Shown here piece after piece: positions 7,427 to 13,669 of a stretch of 18,704 bases of DNA (positions are counted from its first letter, which is position 1; the number at the start of each line of letters is the position of its first letter). The DNA comes from an uncultured Clostridia bacterium. GTDB taxonomy: Bacteria > Bacillota > Clostridia > Christensenellales > Borkfalkiaceae. A program made the translations under genes and the position numbers. The stretch spans positions 1-18,704 of the forward strand of contig CANPWF010000010.1 of the NCBI GenBank assembly GCA_947581885.1. Direction: 5' to 3'. The notes below the pieces were generated by a model, which saw only the letters and a program-made list of their open reading frames with translations, searched no databases and had not been told where the DNA came from.

Positions 7427-9246
7427 TGTCTTACTTTTACGACCCGCTCCGAAGGGATCATAAGAGTGTGCGCGGCGCGGTCGCCTGCGGCAGTAAAGTC
7501 ACCTTTCGGATCACACAAGAAGATACGAGCGGAGAAGCCTCCTTCTCCGCTCCTACATGTACGCTCCTGCTTCGCGCAGACGGGGAAGAATACAAATCTT
7601 TCCCCATGCAAAGAACGCGGGACGGCTTTTCTTTGCCCATAACCTTTTCCGAAACGGGCCTATATTTCTACCGTTTTTGCATCGGCGGGCATCCTTTCGG
7701 TTGCGGAAAAGGGCGGAGAGGGGAGTTCGAACGGGAATCGGAGTGGCAGATCACCGTTTACGATCCCGCATATAAAACGCCCGATTGGATCAAGGGAACG
7801 GTGATGTATCAGATTTTCCCCGATCGGTTTTTCCGTAGCGGAAATATTTCCGTGAAAGGCAGAGAGGTTCGCGAAGATTGGGGCGGACAGCCCGAATTTC
7901 GCCCGAACGAGCTCGGAAAGGTACTCAATCACGACTTTTTCGGCGGCAATCTCCGCGGGGTTCGCGAAAAATTGGGGTATTTACAGCACCTGCACGTCGG
8001 CACGATCTACTTCAATCCCATCTTCGAATCCTCTTCCAATCACCGTTACGATACCGCCGATTACAAAAAGATCGACCCGCTTCTCGGGGATGAGGAGGAG
8101 TTCCGAGCACTCGTTGAGGACGCGGAGTCCCGCGGGATGCACATCCTTCTCGACGGCGTTTTCAACCATACGGGCGACGACAGCCGCTATTTCAACAAGT
8201 ACGGAAGATACAAGGAAGAGCTCGGTGCCCATCAATCGCCCGATTCGCCCTATTTTTCGTGGTACACCTTCCGCGATTTCCCCGATTCTTACGAATGTTG
8301 GTGGGGGATCGACACCCTTCCCGCCGTCAACGAGAAGGACGAGGGCTATCAAAACTTCATTTTGGGTGAAAACGGCGTGCTTCGCCATTGGATGAAGTTC
8401 AAAATCGCAGGTTGGCGGCTCGACGTTGCGGACGAATTGCCCGACTTTTTCCTGAAAAAAATTCGCGATACCGTCAAAGCGGAAAATCCCGATGCCGTCA
8501 TCATCGGCGAAGTCTGGGAGGATGCCTCCAACAAGATCGCCTACGACGAGCGCAGGACATATTTGCAGGGCGGCGAGCTCGACAGCGTGATGAACTATCC
8601 GCTCAAAGACGGAATTCTTAACTTTTTGCTTTCGGGAAGCTGCAATTTGCTCCGCGAGACGATGGCGGAACTCGTCGATAACTATCCCAAACAGACGCTC
8701 GATTGCCTCATGAATATCCTCGGAACGCACGATACGCCCCGCGTTCTCACCGTTTTGGGCGGAAAACCGCTCGAAAACAAGGAAGAAATGGCGGTAACTT
8801 CTCTTACCACGGAGGAGCGAGCCCGCGGTGAGATGCGGCTGAGAATGGCGGCTCTTTTGCAATACACGCTTCCCGGGGTGCCATGCGTCTATTACGGGGA
8901 CGAGATCGGCACCGAAGGCTATCAGGACCCGTTCTGCCGCGGCTGTTTCGATTGGAACAGGACGGGCGGCGAGCTCGAAGCATACTACGCGATTCTCGGA
9001 AAACTCCGAACGGAGACATTCGCCGATATTTTCCGCGACGGGGAGTACCGAGAAATCTATGCAAATCGGGGCTGTTTTGTCTTTGAGCGGCGCAAAGAGC
9101 AAGCGGTGTATGTTTTTGCGAATAATTCCTCGGAAAAGTTCACTGTATATTTCGACGGGACGATGAAAGAATTTGTTACAGGGGATACAGCGGAAGGGAA
9201 ATTCGAAATAGAGGGCTTTTCGTACGGGATTTTGGCGAGAAACTAA
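7426..9246 (+). CDS. GH13 family alpha-glucanohydrolase (neopullulanase/maltodextrin-type), cytoplasmic
   Basis: This is a 606-aa GH13 enzyme with no signal peptide. The N-terminal ~120 residues look like an all-beta module (starting FYDPLRRDHKSVRGAV). The catalytic barrel follows: GTVMYQIFPDRFF, FNPIFESSSNHRYDTADY, LLDGVFNHTGDDSRYF, GWRLDVADELPDFF (nucleophile Asp333), IIGEVWED (acid/base Glu362) and GTHDTPRV (Asp436). A small beta domain closes the protein. The exact subfamily and specificity (alpha-1,4 or alpha-1,6, cyclodextrins, short dextrins) cannot be read from motifs. No glgX is seen in the window, so this enzyme may process the limit dextrins left by GlgP. ATG 7426 overlaps the glgP stop by one base (TAATG) and has no clear Shine-Dalgarno, indicating translational coupling. 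Confidence 0.88.
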   Translation: MSYFYDPLRRDHKSVRGAVACGSKVTFRITQEDTSGEASFSAPTCTLLLRADGEEYKSFPMQRTRDGFSLPITFSETGLYFYRFCIGGHPFGCGKGRRGEFERESEWQITVYDPAYKTPDWIKGTVMYQIFPDRFFRSGNISVKGREVREDWGGQPEFRPNELGKVLNHDFFGGNLRGVREKLGYLQHLHVGTIYFNPIFESSSNHRYDTADYKKIDPLLGDEEEFRALVEDAESRGMHILLDGVFNHTGDDSRYFNKYGRYKEELGAHQSPDSPYFSWYTFRDFPDSYECWWGIDTLPAVNEKDEGYQNFILGENGVLRHWMKFKIAGWRLDVADELPDFFLKKIRDTVKAENPDAVIIGEVWEDASNKIAYDERRTYLQGGELDSVMNYPLKDGILNFLLSGSCNLLRETMAELVDNYPKQTLDCLMNILGTHDTPRVLTVLGGKPLENKEEMAVTSLTTEERARGEMRLRMAALLQYTLPGVPCVYYGDEIGTEGYQDPFCRGCFDWNRTGGELEAYYAILGKLRTETFADIFRDGEYREIYANRGCFVFERRKEQAVYVFANNSSEKFTVYFDGTMKEFVTGDTAEGKFEIEGFSYGILARN

Positions 9247-9651
9247 ATACTATGTCAGACATAATATTAGAGAGATTTTGCTGAAAATACCATAAAATCC
9301 GAAAGGGAGCGGTTCGATTTTTCCGTTAAAATCGTAATTTTCAGGGCGTTTCTCAAAAATCGATGGAAAATTTCCGCAGAAAATTTCGATAAAATTTGTA
9401 GGGCCGCGAAAATGCGACCCTAAAAAAATGCAATTTTTGAAGTGCAGTAATTACGCTAAGTAAAAAAGTAAGAAATTTTACCAAGGGAAAAAACACGCAT
9501 TTTTCGGTAGAACGTTCAAAATGCCCCCTTTTACCCCCTAACTATTCGTAAAAGCTGCATTTTGCGAATAGTTTGTCGATGTTTTTCCTTCCGTTTTTTC
9601 CTCTCCCCCCAAGGGGACGGGTCTCTATTTTTCTTTTAACTCTTCGTAAAA
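9247..9651. other. AT-rich intergenic region with several inverted repeats, no gene seen
   Basis: No convincing coding frame on either strand. It holds a series of small inverted repeats. One is an AT-rich palindrome at 9246-9268 just after the GH13 stop. Another is CGATTTT/AAAATCG at 9315-9334, followed by TAATTTTC. A third is TAGGGCCGC/GCGACCCTA with one mismatch at 9399-9422, flanked by A-runs. A fourth is GCATTTT/AAAATGC at 9497-9524. The 12-bp-stem palindrome at 9542-9571 is listed separately. Two C5 tracts (9524-9528, 9534-9538) and a C6 tract (9605-9610) are also present. None of the first four has a good T-tract, so which one ends the glycogen operon is unclear. Confidence 0.6.
9542..9590 (+). 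terminator. 12-bp-stem palindrome, possible terminator or recombinase-type core site
   Basis: Bases 9542-9553 and 9560-9571 form a 12-bp inverted repeat (one G.T pair) around a 6-nt loop GCTGCA. The downstream sequence is T-rich (TTTGTCGATGTTTTT), so the simplest reading is a terminator insulating the following promoter from the glycogen operon. The arm motif TTCGTAAAA recurs at 9643-9651, directly before the -35 box of the recombinase gene. Arms of 11-12 bp around a 6-8 bp centre also resemble tyrosine recombinase core sites; see findings. Confidence 0.5.
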
Positions 9652-9680
9652 TTGACATTCCTCTCCCCGTGTGTTATAAT
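9652..9680 (+). promoter_or_regulatory. Consensus sigma-A promoter giving a leaderless recombinase-hflX transcript
   Basis: The -35 TTGACA (9652-9657), a 17-bp spacer and -10 TATAAT (9675-9680) are perfect matches to the housekeeping consensus. The ATG of the recombinase gene lies only 6 nt after the -10 box (9687), about where transcription should begin. The mRNA would have no room for a Shine-Dalgarno sequence. Confidence 0.88.
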
Positions 9681-9686
9681 GAAAGC

Positions 9687-10742
9687 ATGAAAAACGGCGA
9701 CTATTATCAGGAACGAAACCTTAGAAACCTCGACAGGATCGATGAGCTCATCAAAGAACTCCCCCCTTTTTGCGAGGATTTTTTCCGCGGCGTGTCCATG
9801 CACACCAGCCCTTTGACGCGCCTCAACTACTGCTACGACCTTCGGATCTTCTTCGATTTCCTCTCCAAGAACAAATTCCAGCGGAAATCCCCTCTTGAGA
9901 TCACCCTCGAAGATCTCGATCAGGTCACGGATACGGACATCGAGATCTTCCTCTCCTACCTTTCGAACTATCGATTCGGCGACAGGCGGCTCTCCTGCGA
10001 CGAACGCGCCAAAGCCCGCAAGCTCTCCACCGTGCGTTCCCTCTTCCGATATTTCTTCAACAAGGGACTTCTCGAGGTGAACAACACTGCGAAGGTCTCC
10101 ACGCCCAAGATGCACGAAAAGGAGATCATCCGCCTCGAAGGCGACGAGATCCCCGCCCTCATCGAGACGGCTTCGGACGGTGTCGGGCTCTCCTCTCGCG
10201 CCGAAGCCTACCACGAAAAGACCAAGGTCCGCGATACCGCCATCATTACCTTGCTTCTCGGCACGGGCATCCGTATCTCCGAGCTCGTCGGGCTCAACAA
10301 CGAGAGCATCGATTTCACCAACAATTCCTTTGTCGTTACGCGGAAGGGCGGCAATCAGGCGATTCTATACTTCTCGGATGAGGTCGCCGAAGCCCTCGCC
10401 GCCTATCTTGCGCAGAAGGAAGAGGACCCGCGCGTACCCGATTTGAAGCCCTCTCCCCTCTTTTTGTCCATGCAATATAAGCGGATCACCGTGCGTGCCG
10501 TCGAAAATCTCGTAAAGAAATACGCGAAGATCGCCACCCCCCTCAAAAAGATCACCCCGCACAAGCTCCGTTCCACCTACGGCACCGCGCTCTATCGCGA
10601 GACGGGCGACATCTACATCGTTGCCGACGTTCTCGGGCATAAAGACGTGAATACGACGAGGAAGCACTACGCCGCGATCACCGAAGATCATCGCCGTTCG
10701 GTCGCCGACGCGGTAAAATTACACAAAAAGGACGACGATTGA
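9687..10742 (+). CDS. Xer-like tyrosine recombinase (site-specific recombinase/integrase)
   Basis: The protein has 351 aa, somewhat longer than classical XerC/XerD (about 300). An N-terminal SAM-like core-binding domain spans about residues 25-135. The catalytic domain has the full set: Arg196 in GTGIRISELVGL, Lys220 in TRKGGN, His292/Arg295 in HKLRSTYG, His318 in LGHKDVNTTRKHYA and Tyr328 as nucleophile. The text strongly resembles a chromosomally conserved clostridial recombinase next to hflX or lexA rather than a phage integrase, and no other mobile-element genes are nearby. It may resolve chromosome dimers, but a dif site cannot be assigned from this window. ATG 9687 is chosen because the promoter -10 ends 6 nt before it. 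A longer frame back to 9573 would start upstream of the promoter. The stop TGA overlaps the hflX ATG. Confidence 0.92.
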   Translation: MKNGDYYQERNLRNLDRIDELIKELPPFCEDFFRGVSMHTSPLTRLNYCYDLRIFFDFLSKNKFQRKSPLEITLEDLDQVTDTDIEIFLSYLSNYRFGDRRLSCDERAKARKLSTVRSLFRYFFNKGLLEVNNTAKVSTPKMHEKEIIRLEGDEIPALIETASDGVGLSSRAEAYHEKTKVRDTAIITLLLGTGIRISELVGLNNESIDFTNNSFVVTRKGGNQAILYFSDEVAEALAAYLAQKEEDPRVPDLKPSPLFLSMQYKRITVRAVENLVKKYAKIATPLKKITPHKLRSTYGTALYRETGDIYIVADVLGHKDVNTTRKHYAAITEDHRRSVADAVKLHKKDDD

Positions 10743-11953
10743 TGGAAGAAAGCAGGGAGAACGTCTATATCGTTCAGCCCATCGAAAAGGAAAATTATAA
10801 GGAACTGCACGACGAGGCGATTTCTCTCATCGAGAGTGCGGGGGCGGAATACGCGGGCACGATCTATCAGAAGATCCGCGAGATCGATCCTGCGACGTAC
10901 ATCGGGGAAGGAAAGGTGCAGGAGCTGAAAGAACGCCTCGAAGGGCTCGACGTTACCGTTCTTTTCAACGGGGAGCTCTCCCCTTCCCGTACCGTCAATC
11001 TCTCCAAGGCGATCGGCGACAAGAAGGTCATCGACCGCACCGCCCTCATTCTCGACATCTTCGCCCGCCGCGCCCAGACAAGCGAAGGCAAGTTGCAAGT
11101 AGAGCTCGCCCAACTCAAATACCTCTATCCCCGCCTTCGGGGGAAGGGAAACGCACTTTCCCGTCTTGCGGGCGGGATCGGGACGCGCGGCCCCGGGGAG
11201 AGCAAGCTCGAAACGGACAGAAGATACGTCCGTGCCCGCATTCGCGCCCTCGAAGAACGGCTCAAAGAGACGGAAGCCCGCCGCGCCCGCCTCACCGAGC
11301 GCAGAAAAAAAGAGCGCGTCCGCACGATCGCGCTCGTCGGCTATACCAATACGGGAAAATCCACCCTCTTAAACGCCCTGACGGGAGCGGATGCGATGAC
11401 GAAGGACGCACTTTTTGCGACCCTTGACCCCACCTCCCGCACCTTTGACGTGCAGGGTTTCCCCTTTTTGCTCGTCGATACGGTCGGTTTTTTGCAGGAA
11501 CTCCCCCATTCCCTCATCGAGGCGTTCCATTCAACCCTCGAAAGCGCACTTTCCTGCGATCTCGCGCTCATCGTCTGCGACGCTTCGGGGAACTTCGAAA
11601 CCCAGCTATCGACAACTCTTTCGACGTTGAAGGAACTTTCCTTCGATTCTCCTTACCTCGTCGTCATGAACAAGTGCGACATCGCTCCGAGCGGCGATTT
11701 TCCGACGGGCAGCGTGCGTATCTCGGCAAAAACAAAGGAAGGGCTTCCCGATTTGAAGGAGAAGATCTTCGGGATGTTATCTTCCGAATTTATCTCCGCC
11801 GAACTCTTCGTCCCCTACACGGAGATGGACGCATACGGTGCCGTCAAGTCCCTTCTTCGGGAAACAAGTGCGGAATATGCGGACGACGGTGCGCACCTGC
11901 ATGTTGTGATCCCTGTGGAATACGCCGAGAAGTTCAGGCGATTCAAAAAATGA
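10742..11953 (+). CDS. hflX: Ribosome-associated GTPase HflX
   Basis: HflX is a GTPase that binds 50S/70S ribosomes and can split stalled or heat-damaged ribosomes. The protein has 403 aa. The HflX-specific N-terminal domain contains GGIGTRGPGESKLETDRR and is followed by a charged coiled-coil stretch (LEERLKETEARRARLTERRK). The G domain begins with the P-loop GYTNTGKSTLLN from residue 200. It continues with FATLDPTSR (G2), DTVGF (G3), NKCD (G4) and SAK (G5). ATG 10742 uses the A of the recombinase stop codon (TGATG), so translation is coupled to the upstream gene. A TTG one codon earlier is possible but less likely. It ends before a convergent gene with a shared hairpin terminator. Confidence 0.95.
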   Translation: MEESRENVYIVQPIEKENYKELHDEAISLIESAGAEYAGTIYQKIREIDPATYIGEGKVQELKERLEGLDVTVLFNGELSPSRTVNLSKAIGDKKVIDRTALILDIFARRAQTSEGKLQVELAQLKYLYPRLRGKGNALSRLAGGIGTRGPGESKLETDRRYVRARIRALEERLKETEARRARLTERRKKERVRTIALVGYTNTGKSTLLNALTGADAMTKDALFATLDPTSRTFDVQGFPFLLVDTVGFLQELPHSLIEAFHSTLESALSCDLALIVCDASGNFETQLSTTLSTLKELSFDSPYLVVMNKCDIAPSGDFPTGSVRISAKTKEGLPDLKEKIFGMLSSEFISAELFVPYTEMDAYGAVKSLLRETSAEYADDGAHLHVVIPVEYAEKFRRFKK

Positions 11954-11985
11954 TCCCGCCATGCGTCGGGACCTTATCTATTTTT
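11954..11985. terminator. Bidirectional terminator between hflX and the Cys-rich gene
   Basis: TCCCG (11954-11958) pairs with CGGGA (11967-11971) across an 8-nt loop. On the + strand a TCTATTTTT run follows and overlaps the end of the convergent gene. On the - strand the stem is followed by TCATTTTTT. The stem starts on the base after the hflX stop. It is short (5 bp), so confidence is moderate. Confidence 0.6.
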
Positions 11986-12166
11986 CCTCTTTATAGTCGT
12001 TCGGATCTGTGTAGACTTTATCGATCTTGATGGTGGCATAGTCTTTGATCTCCAAACACTTGCCGCAGTTCGTGCAGGGTTTGGAGGGATCGAGGTCACA
12101 CACCATACATTCCATACAGCCGTCGCACTCTTTTTCGTCGTCGAGGACGCACATCTTTTTTTCCAT
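11978..12166 (-). CDS. Small cysteine-rich protein, possible Fe-S or zinc binder, unknown function
   Basis: A 62-aa acidic protein with eight cysteines. Seven follow a regular CxxCxxCxxC-x7-CxxCxxC pattern (Cys14, 17, 20, 23, 31, 34, 37), and one more is at Cys6. The pattern resembles ferredoxin or zinc-ribbon ligand sets but lacks the usual CP ending of a 4Fe-4S ferredoxin. The rest (KDYATIKIDKVYTDPNDY) is not recognised. I recall similar short proteins in clostridia, but no function is known to me. ATG 12166 is chosen because a good promoter ends 6 nt before it. The frame could run back to 12238, but that adds an unlikely Phe/Lys-rich stretch lying on promoter sequence. A second ATG (Met5) is possible. 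The gene diverges from lexA and converges with hflX. Confidence 0.78.
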   Translation of the reverse strand: MEKKMCVLDDEKECDGCMECMVCDLDPSKPCTNCGKCLEIKDYATIKIDKVYTDPNDYKEEK

Positions 12167-12172
12167 ACCCTT

Positions 12173-12201
12173 ATTGTATCTCTTTTTTCTTAAAAAATCA
12201 A
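12173..12201 (-). promoter_or_regulatory. Promoter of the Cys-rich gene, leaderless geometry
   Basis: Read on the - strand: -35 TTGATT (12201-12196), 17-bp spacer, -10 TACAAT (12178-12173), then AAGGGT and the ATG. The 6-nt gap puts the expected transcription start at or next to the start codon. The AAGGGT lies where the transcript begins, so it is at best a truncated ribosome binding site. Confidence 0.7.
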
Positions 12202-12221
12202 GAAATTTCGTAAAAAAGTTT

Positions 12222-12235
12222 AGAACAAATGTTTG
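12222..12235. promoter_or_regulatory. LexA operator (Gram-positive SOS box)
   Basis: AGAACAAATGTTTG matches the Bacillus-type SOS consensus CGAACRNRYGTTYG at 13 of 14 positions; only the first base differs. It overlaps the lexA -35 box, so LexA bound here would block its own transcription. It also lies 20 bp upstream of the -35 box of the divergent Cys-rich gene, so an effect on that gene is possible but not shown. Confidence 0.88.
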
Positions 12236-12261
12236 CAATTTTATTCGGAATGTGTTATACT
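12233..12261 (+). promoter_or_regulatory. lexA promoter
   Basis: -35 TTGCAA (12233-12238), 17-bp spacer and -10 TATACT (12256-12261). Transcription should begin near 12268, at the edge of the GGAGG (12268-12272) that precedes the lexA ATG by 7 nt. The leader would therefore be only about 12 nt. The -35 box lies inside the SOS box. Confidence 0.82.
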
Positions 12262-12279
12262 ATGCTTGGAGGTAAGGTT

Positions 12280-12885
12280 ATGCTCAAACAGAACAAGCTG
12301 ACAGCCGTCTTGGAATACATCAACAAATACATCGACGATAACGGATTCCCCCCCACCGTGCGGGAGATCTGCAAGGCTCTTGAAATCAAATCGACGGCGA
12401 CCGCGTACGACTATATCAACCGCCTGAAAGCGCAGGGTCGGCTCGAAAAGGTCGGCAACAAGAAGCGTGCGGTGGCGGTCCGCGGCGGTGCGAGCACGCG
12501 CGTGCCTCTGCTCGGGACGGTGAACGCGGGCTCTCCCGTCCTTCCCGTCGAGGAGAACGAGGGCTATTTCCCTCTCCCCTCCGCACAGTTCGGCGGAGGA
12601 GAGATGTTCCTTCTCAACGTCCATGGGGATTCCATGATCGAAGCGGGGATTTTCAACGGCGATAAGATCGTCGTCCGCAGGCAGGAGACGGCGGAGAACG
12701 GCGATATCGTCGTGGCGATGTTCGACGACGGCATCAACGACGGCGCGACGGTGAAACGCTTTTTCCGCAGGGACGGGAAGATCGTCCTGCACCCCGAAAA
12801 CCCCGCTTTGGAAGATATCATCCCCGAAAATCAGGAGAGCATCATGATCCTCGGCAAAGTCGTGGGGCTACTGAGAAGTTTTTAA
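12280..12885 (+). CDS. lexA: SOS response repressor LexA (self-cleaving, S24 family)
   Basis: LexA represses DNA-damage genes and cleaves itself when RecA filaments form. The protein has 201 aa, the usual size. The N-terminal winged helix-turn-helix includes PPTVREICKALEIKSTATAY. The linker carries the Ala83-Gly84 cleavage bond in GTVNAGSPV. The catalytic dyad is Ser118 (HGDSMIEAG) and Lys159 (GATVKRFF). ATG 12280 has GGAGG 7 nt upstream. The longer frame from 12229 would start upstream of the promoter -10 and is rejected. The SOS box over its promoter shows autoregulation. The gene ends against rluB, which runs the other way. Confidence 0.97.
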   Translation: MLKQNKLTAVLEYINKYIDDNGFPPTVREICKALEIKSTATAYDYINRLKAQGRLEKVGNKKRAVAVRGGASTRVPLLGTVNAGSPVLPVEENEGYFPLPSAQFGGGEMFLLNVHGDSMIEAGIFNGDKIVVRRQETAENGDIVVAMFDDGINDGATVKRFFRRDGKIVLHPENPALEDIIPENQESIMILGKVVGLLRSF

Positions 12886-12900
12886 GGGTTCAAACATACA

Positions 12901-12933
12901 GAAAACGGTCGCGATCGTGCGGCCGCTTTCTTT
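12901..12933. terminator. Bidirectional terminator between lexA and rluB
   Basis: CGGTCGC (12906-12912) pairs with GCGGCCG (12919-12925), with one G.T wobble and a 6-nt loop. Outside the stem, GAAA and TTTC extend the pairing after one mismatch. The + strand runs into CTTTCTTTAT and the - strand into CCGTTTTC. It lies between the lexA stop and the rluB stop of convergent genes. Confidence 0.72.
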
Positions 12934-13636
12934 ATAGATTTTGAAGGTAATACACTTCCTCGGGCGTTAAGCGGCGCACTTGTCCGCGATCGAGCCCCGA
13001 GAGCGTCAGCTCCCCGATTCGGATGCGCTTCAAGAAGGCGATCTTCTTCCCCACCACTTCGAACATACGGCGGATCTCGCGGTTCTTTCCCTCGGTGAGC
13101 ACGACGTGGAGCTTGGTAAAGCTCTTGTTCGTCTCCACCACGTTGACGCGGCACTTCTTGGTGACGACGTTCGGGGCGATCTCCACGCCCGTTCTCAGGC
13201 GGTTGAGTTGTTCGGGGGAAACGGAACCCTCCACCCGCACGAGATAGGTCTTGGGGATCTCGTTTTGCGGTGCGGTGAGGCGGAAGGAGAGGTCGCCGTC
13301 GTTGGTGAGAAGGAGCAGCCCCTCCGTGTCGTAATCGAGCCTCCCGACCGGGAACACGCGCCCCGCCGATTCGGGCAGGAAGTCGAGCACCGTCTTTCTT
13401 CCTTTGTCGTCCTTCACCGTGCAGACGCACCCCTTCGGCTTGTTGAGAAGGTAATATTCGAACTTGATCTTATGGGAGAGCTGTTTGCCGTCGAGCTTTA
13501 CGTCGTCGGCATCGGTCACGTCGTCCCCCGCCGCAGCTACTTTGCCGTTGATGGTGACGCGCCCCTCTGCAACGATCGCATCGGCACCGCGGCGCGACGC
13601 GATCCCGAGCTCGGCAAGAAATTTATTGATCCTCAT
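12932..13636 (-). CDS. rluB: 23S rRNA pseudouridine synthase, RluB/RsuA family
   Basis: Converts a specific uridine in rRNA to pseudouridine; RluB of other bacteria modifies helix 80 of 23S rRNA. The protein has 234 aa. The N-terminal S4 RNA-binding domain (MRINKFLAELGIASRRGAD to about residue 60) precedes the catalytic domain, which has PVGRLDYDTEGLLLLTNDGD with catalytic Asp101 and GKNREIRRMFE further on. It is the last gene of the - strand operon, 30 nt after dacF. ATG 13636 is the only ordinary start in frame after the dacF stop and matches the family N-terminus. The ribosome binding site lies unusually far away behind a hairpin, described separately. RsuA (16S) specificity is less likely because of gene context. 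Confidence 0.94.
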   Translation of the reverse strand: MRINKFLAELGIASRRGADAIVAEGRVTINGKVAAAGDDVTDADDVKLDGKQLSHKIKFEYYLLNKPKGCVCTVKDDKGRKTVLDFLPESAGRVFPVGRLDYDTEGLLLLTNDGDLSFRLTAPQNEIPKTYLVRVEGSVSPEQLNRLRTGVEIAPNVVTKKCRVNVVETNKSFTKLHVVLTEGKNREIRRMFEVVGKKIAFLKRIRIGELTLSGLDRGQVRRLTPEEVYYLQNL

Positions 13637-13669
13637 AGCCGTATCGCGGGCACCGCCCGCACCTCCTTA
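13637..13669 (-). promoter_or_regulatory. rluB ribosome binding site separated from the ATG by a GC hairpin
   Basis: On the - strand the dacF stop TAA runs straight into GGAGGT. A perfect 6-bp stem GCGGGC/GCCCGC with loop GGT (13660-13646) follows, then GATACGGCT and the ATG. The linear gap from GGAGGT to ATG is 24 nt. With the hairpin folded out it is 9 nt, a normal spacing. No other ATG, GTG or TTG lies in frame in between. Confidence 0.72.

Noticed and set aside
9510..9517. GAACGTTC palindrome as a second LexA box
   Set aside because: The Gram-positive box needs four bases between GAAC and GTTC; here there are none.
9524..9610. C-rich tracts as a possible G-quadruplex on the - strand
   Set aside because: Only two C5 tracts lie close together and the third is 66 nt away, so the four-tract pattern is not met.
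9573..9686. N-terminal extension of the recombinase back to 9573
   Set aside because: The perfect TTGACA-17-TATAAT promoter lies inside this stretch, and the added residues are hydrophobic and proline-rich with no family match.
9687..10742. Recombinase as the sign of an integrated mobile element
   Set aside because: There is no att-like duplication, tRNA, phage or conjugation gene nearby. Codon use matches the neighbours, and the gene is operonic with hflX.
12229..12279. Longer lexA start at 12229
   Set aside because: It lies upstream of the lexA -10 box and overlaps the -35 region. ATG 12280 has a proper GGAGG and the family N-terminus.
12882..13430. 182-codon - strand frame overlapping rluB in another frame
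   Set aside because: The product is low-complexity Arg/Gly/Pro-rich, the typical look of an out-of-frame reading of GC-rich coding DNA.
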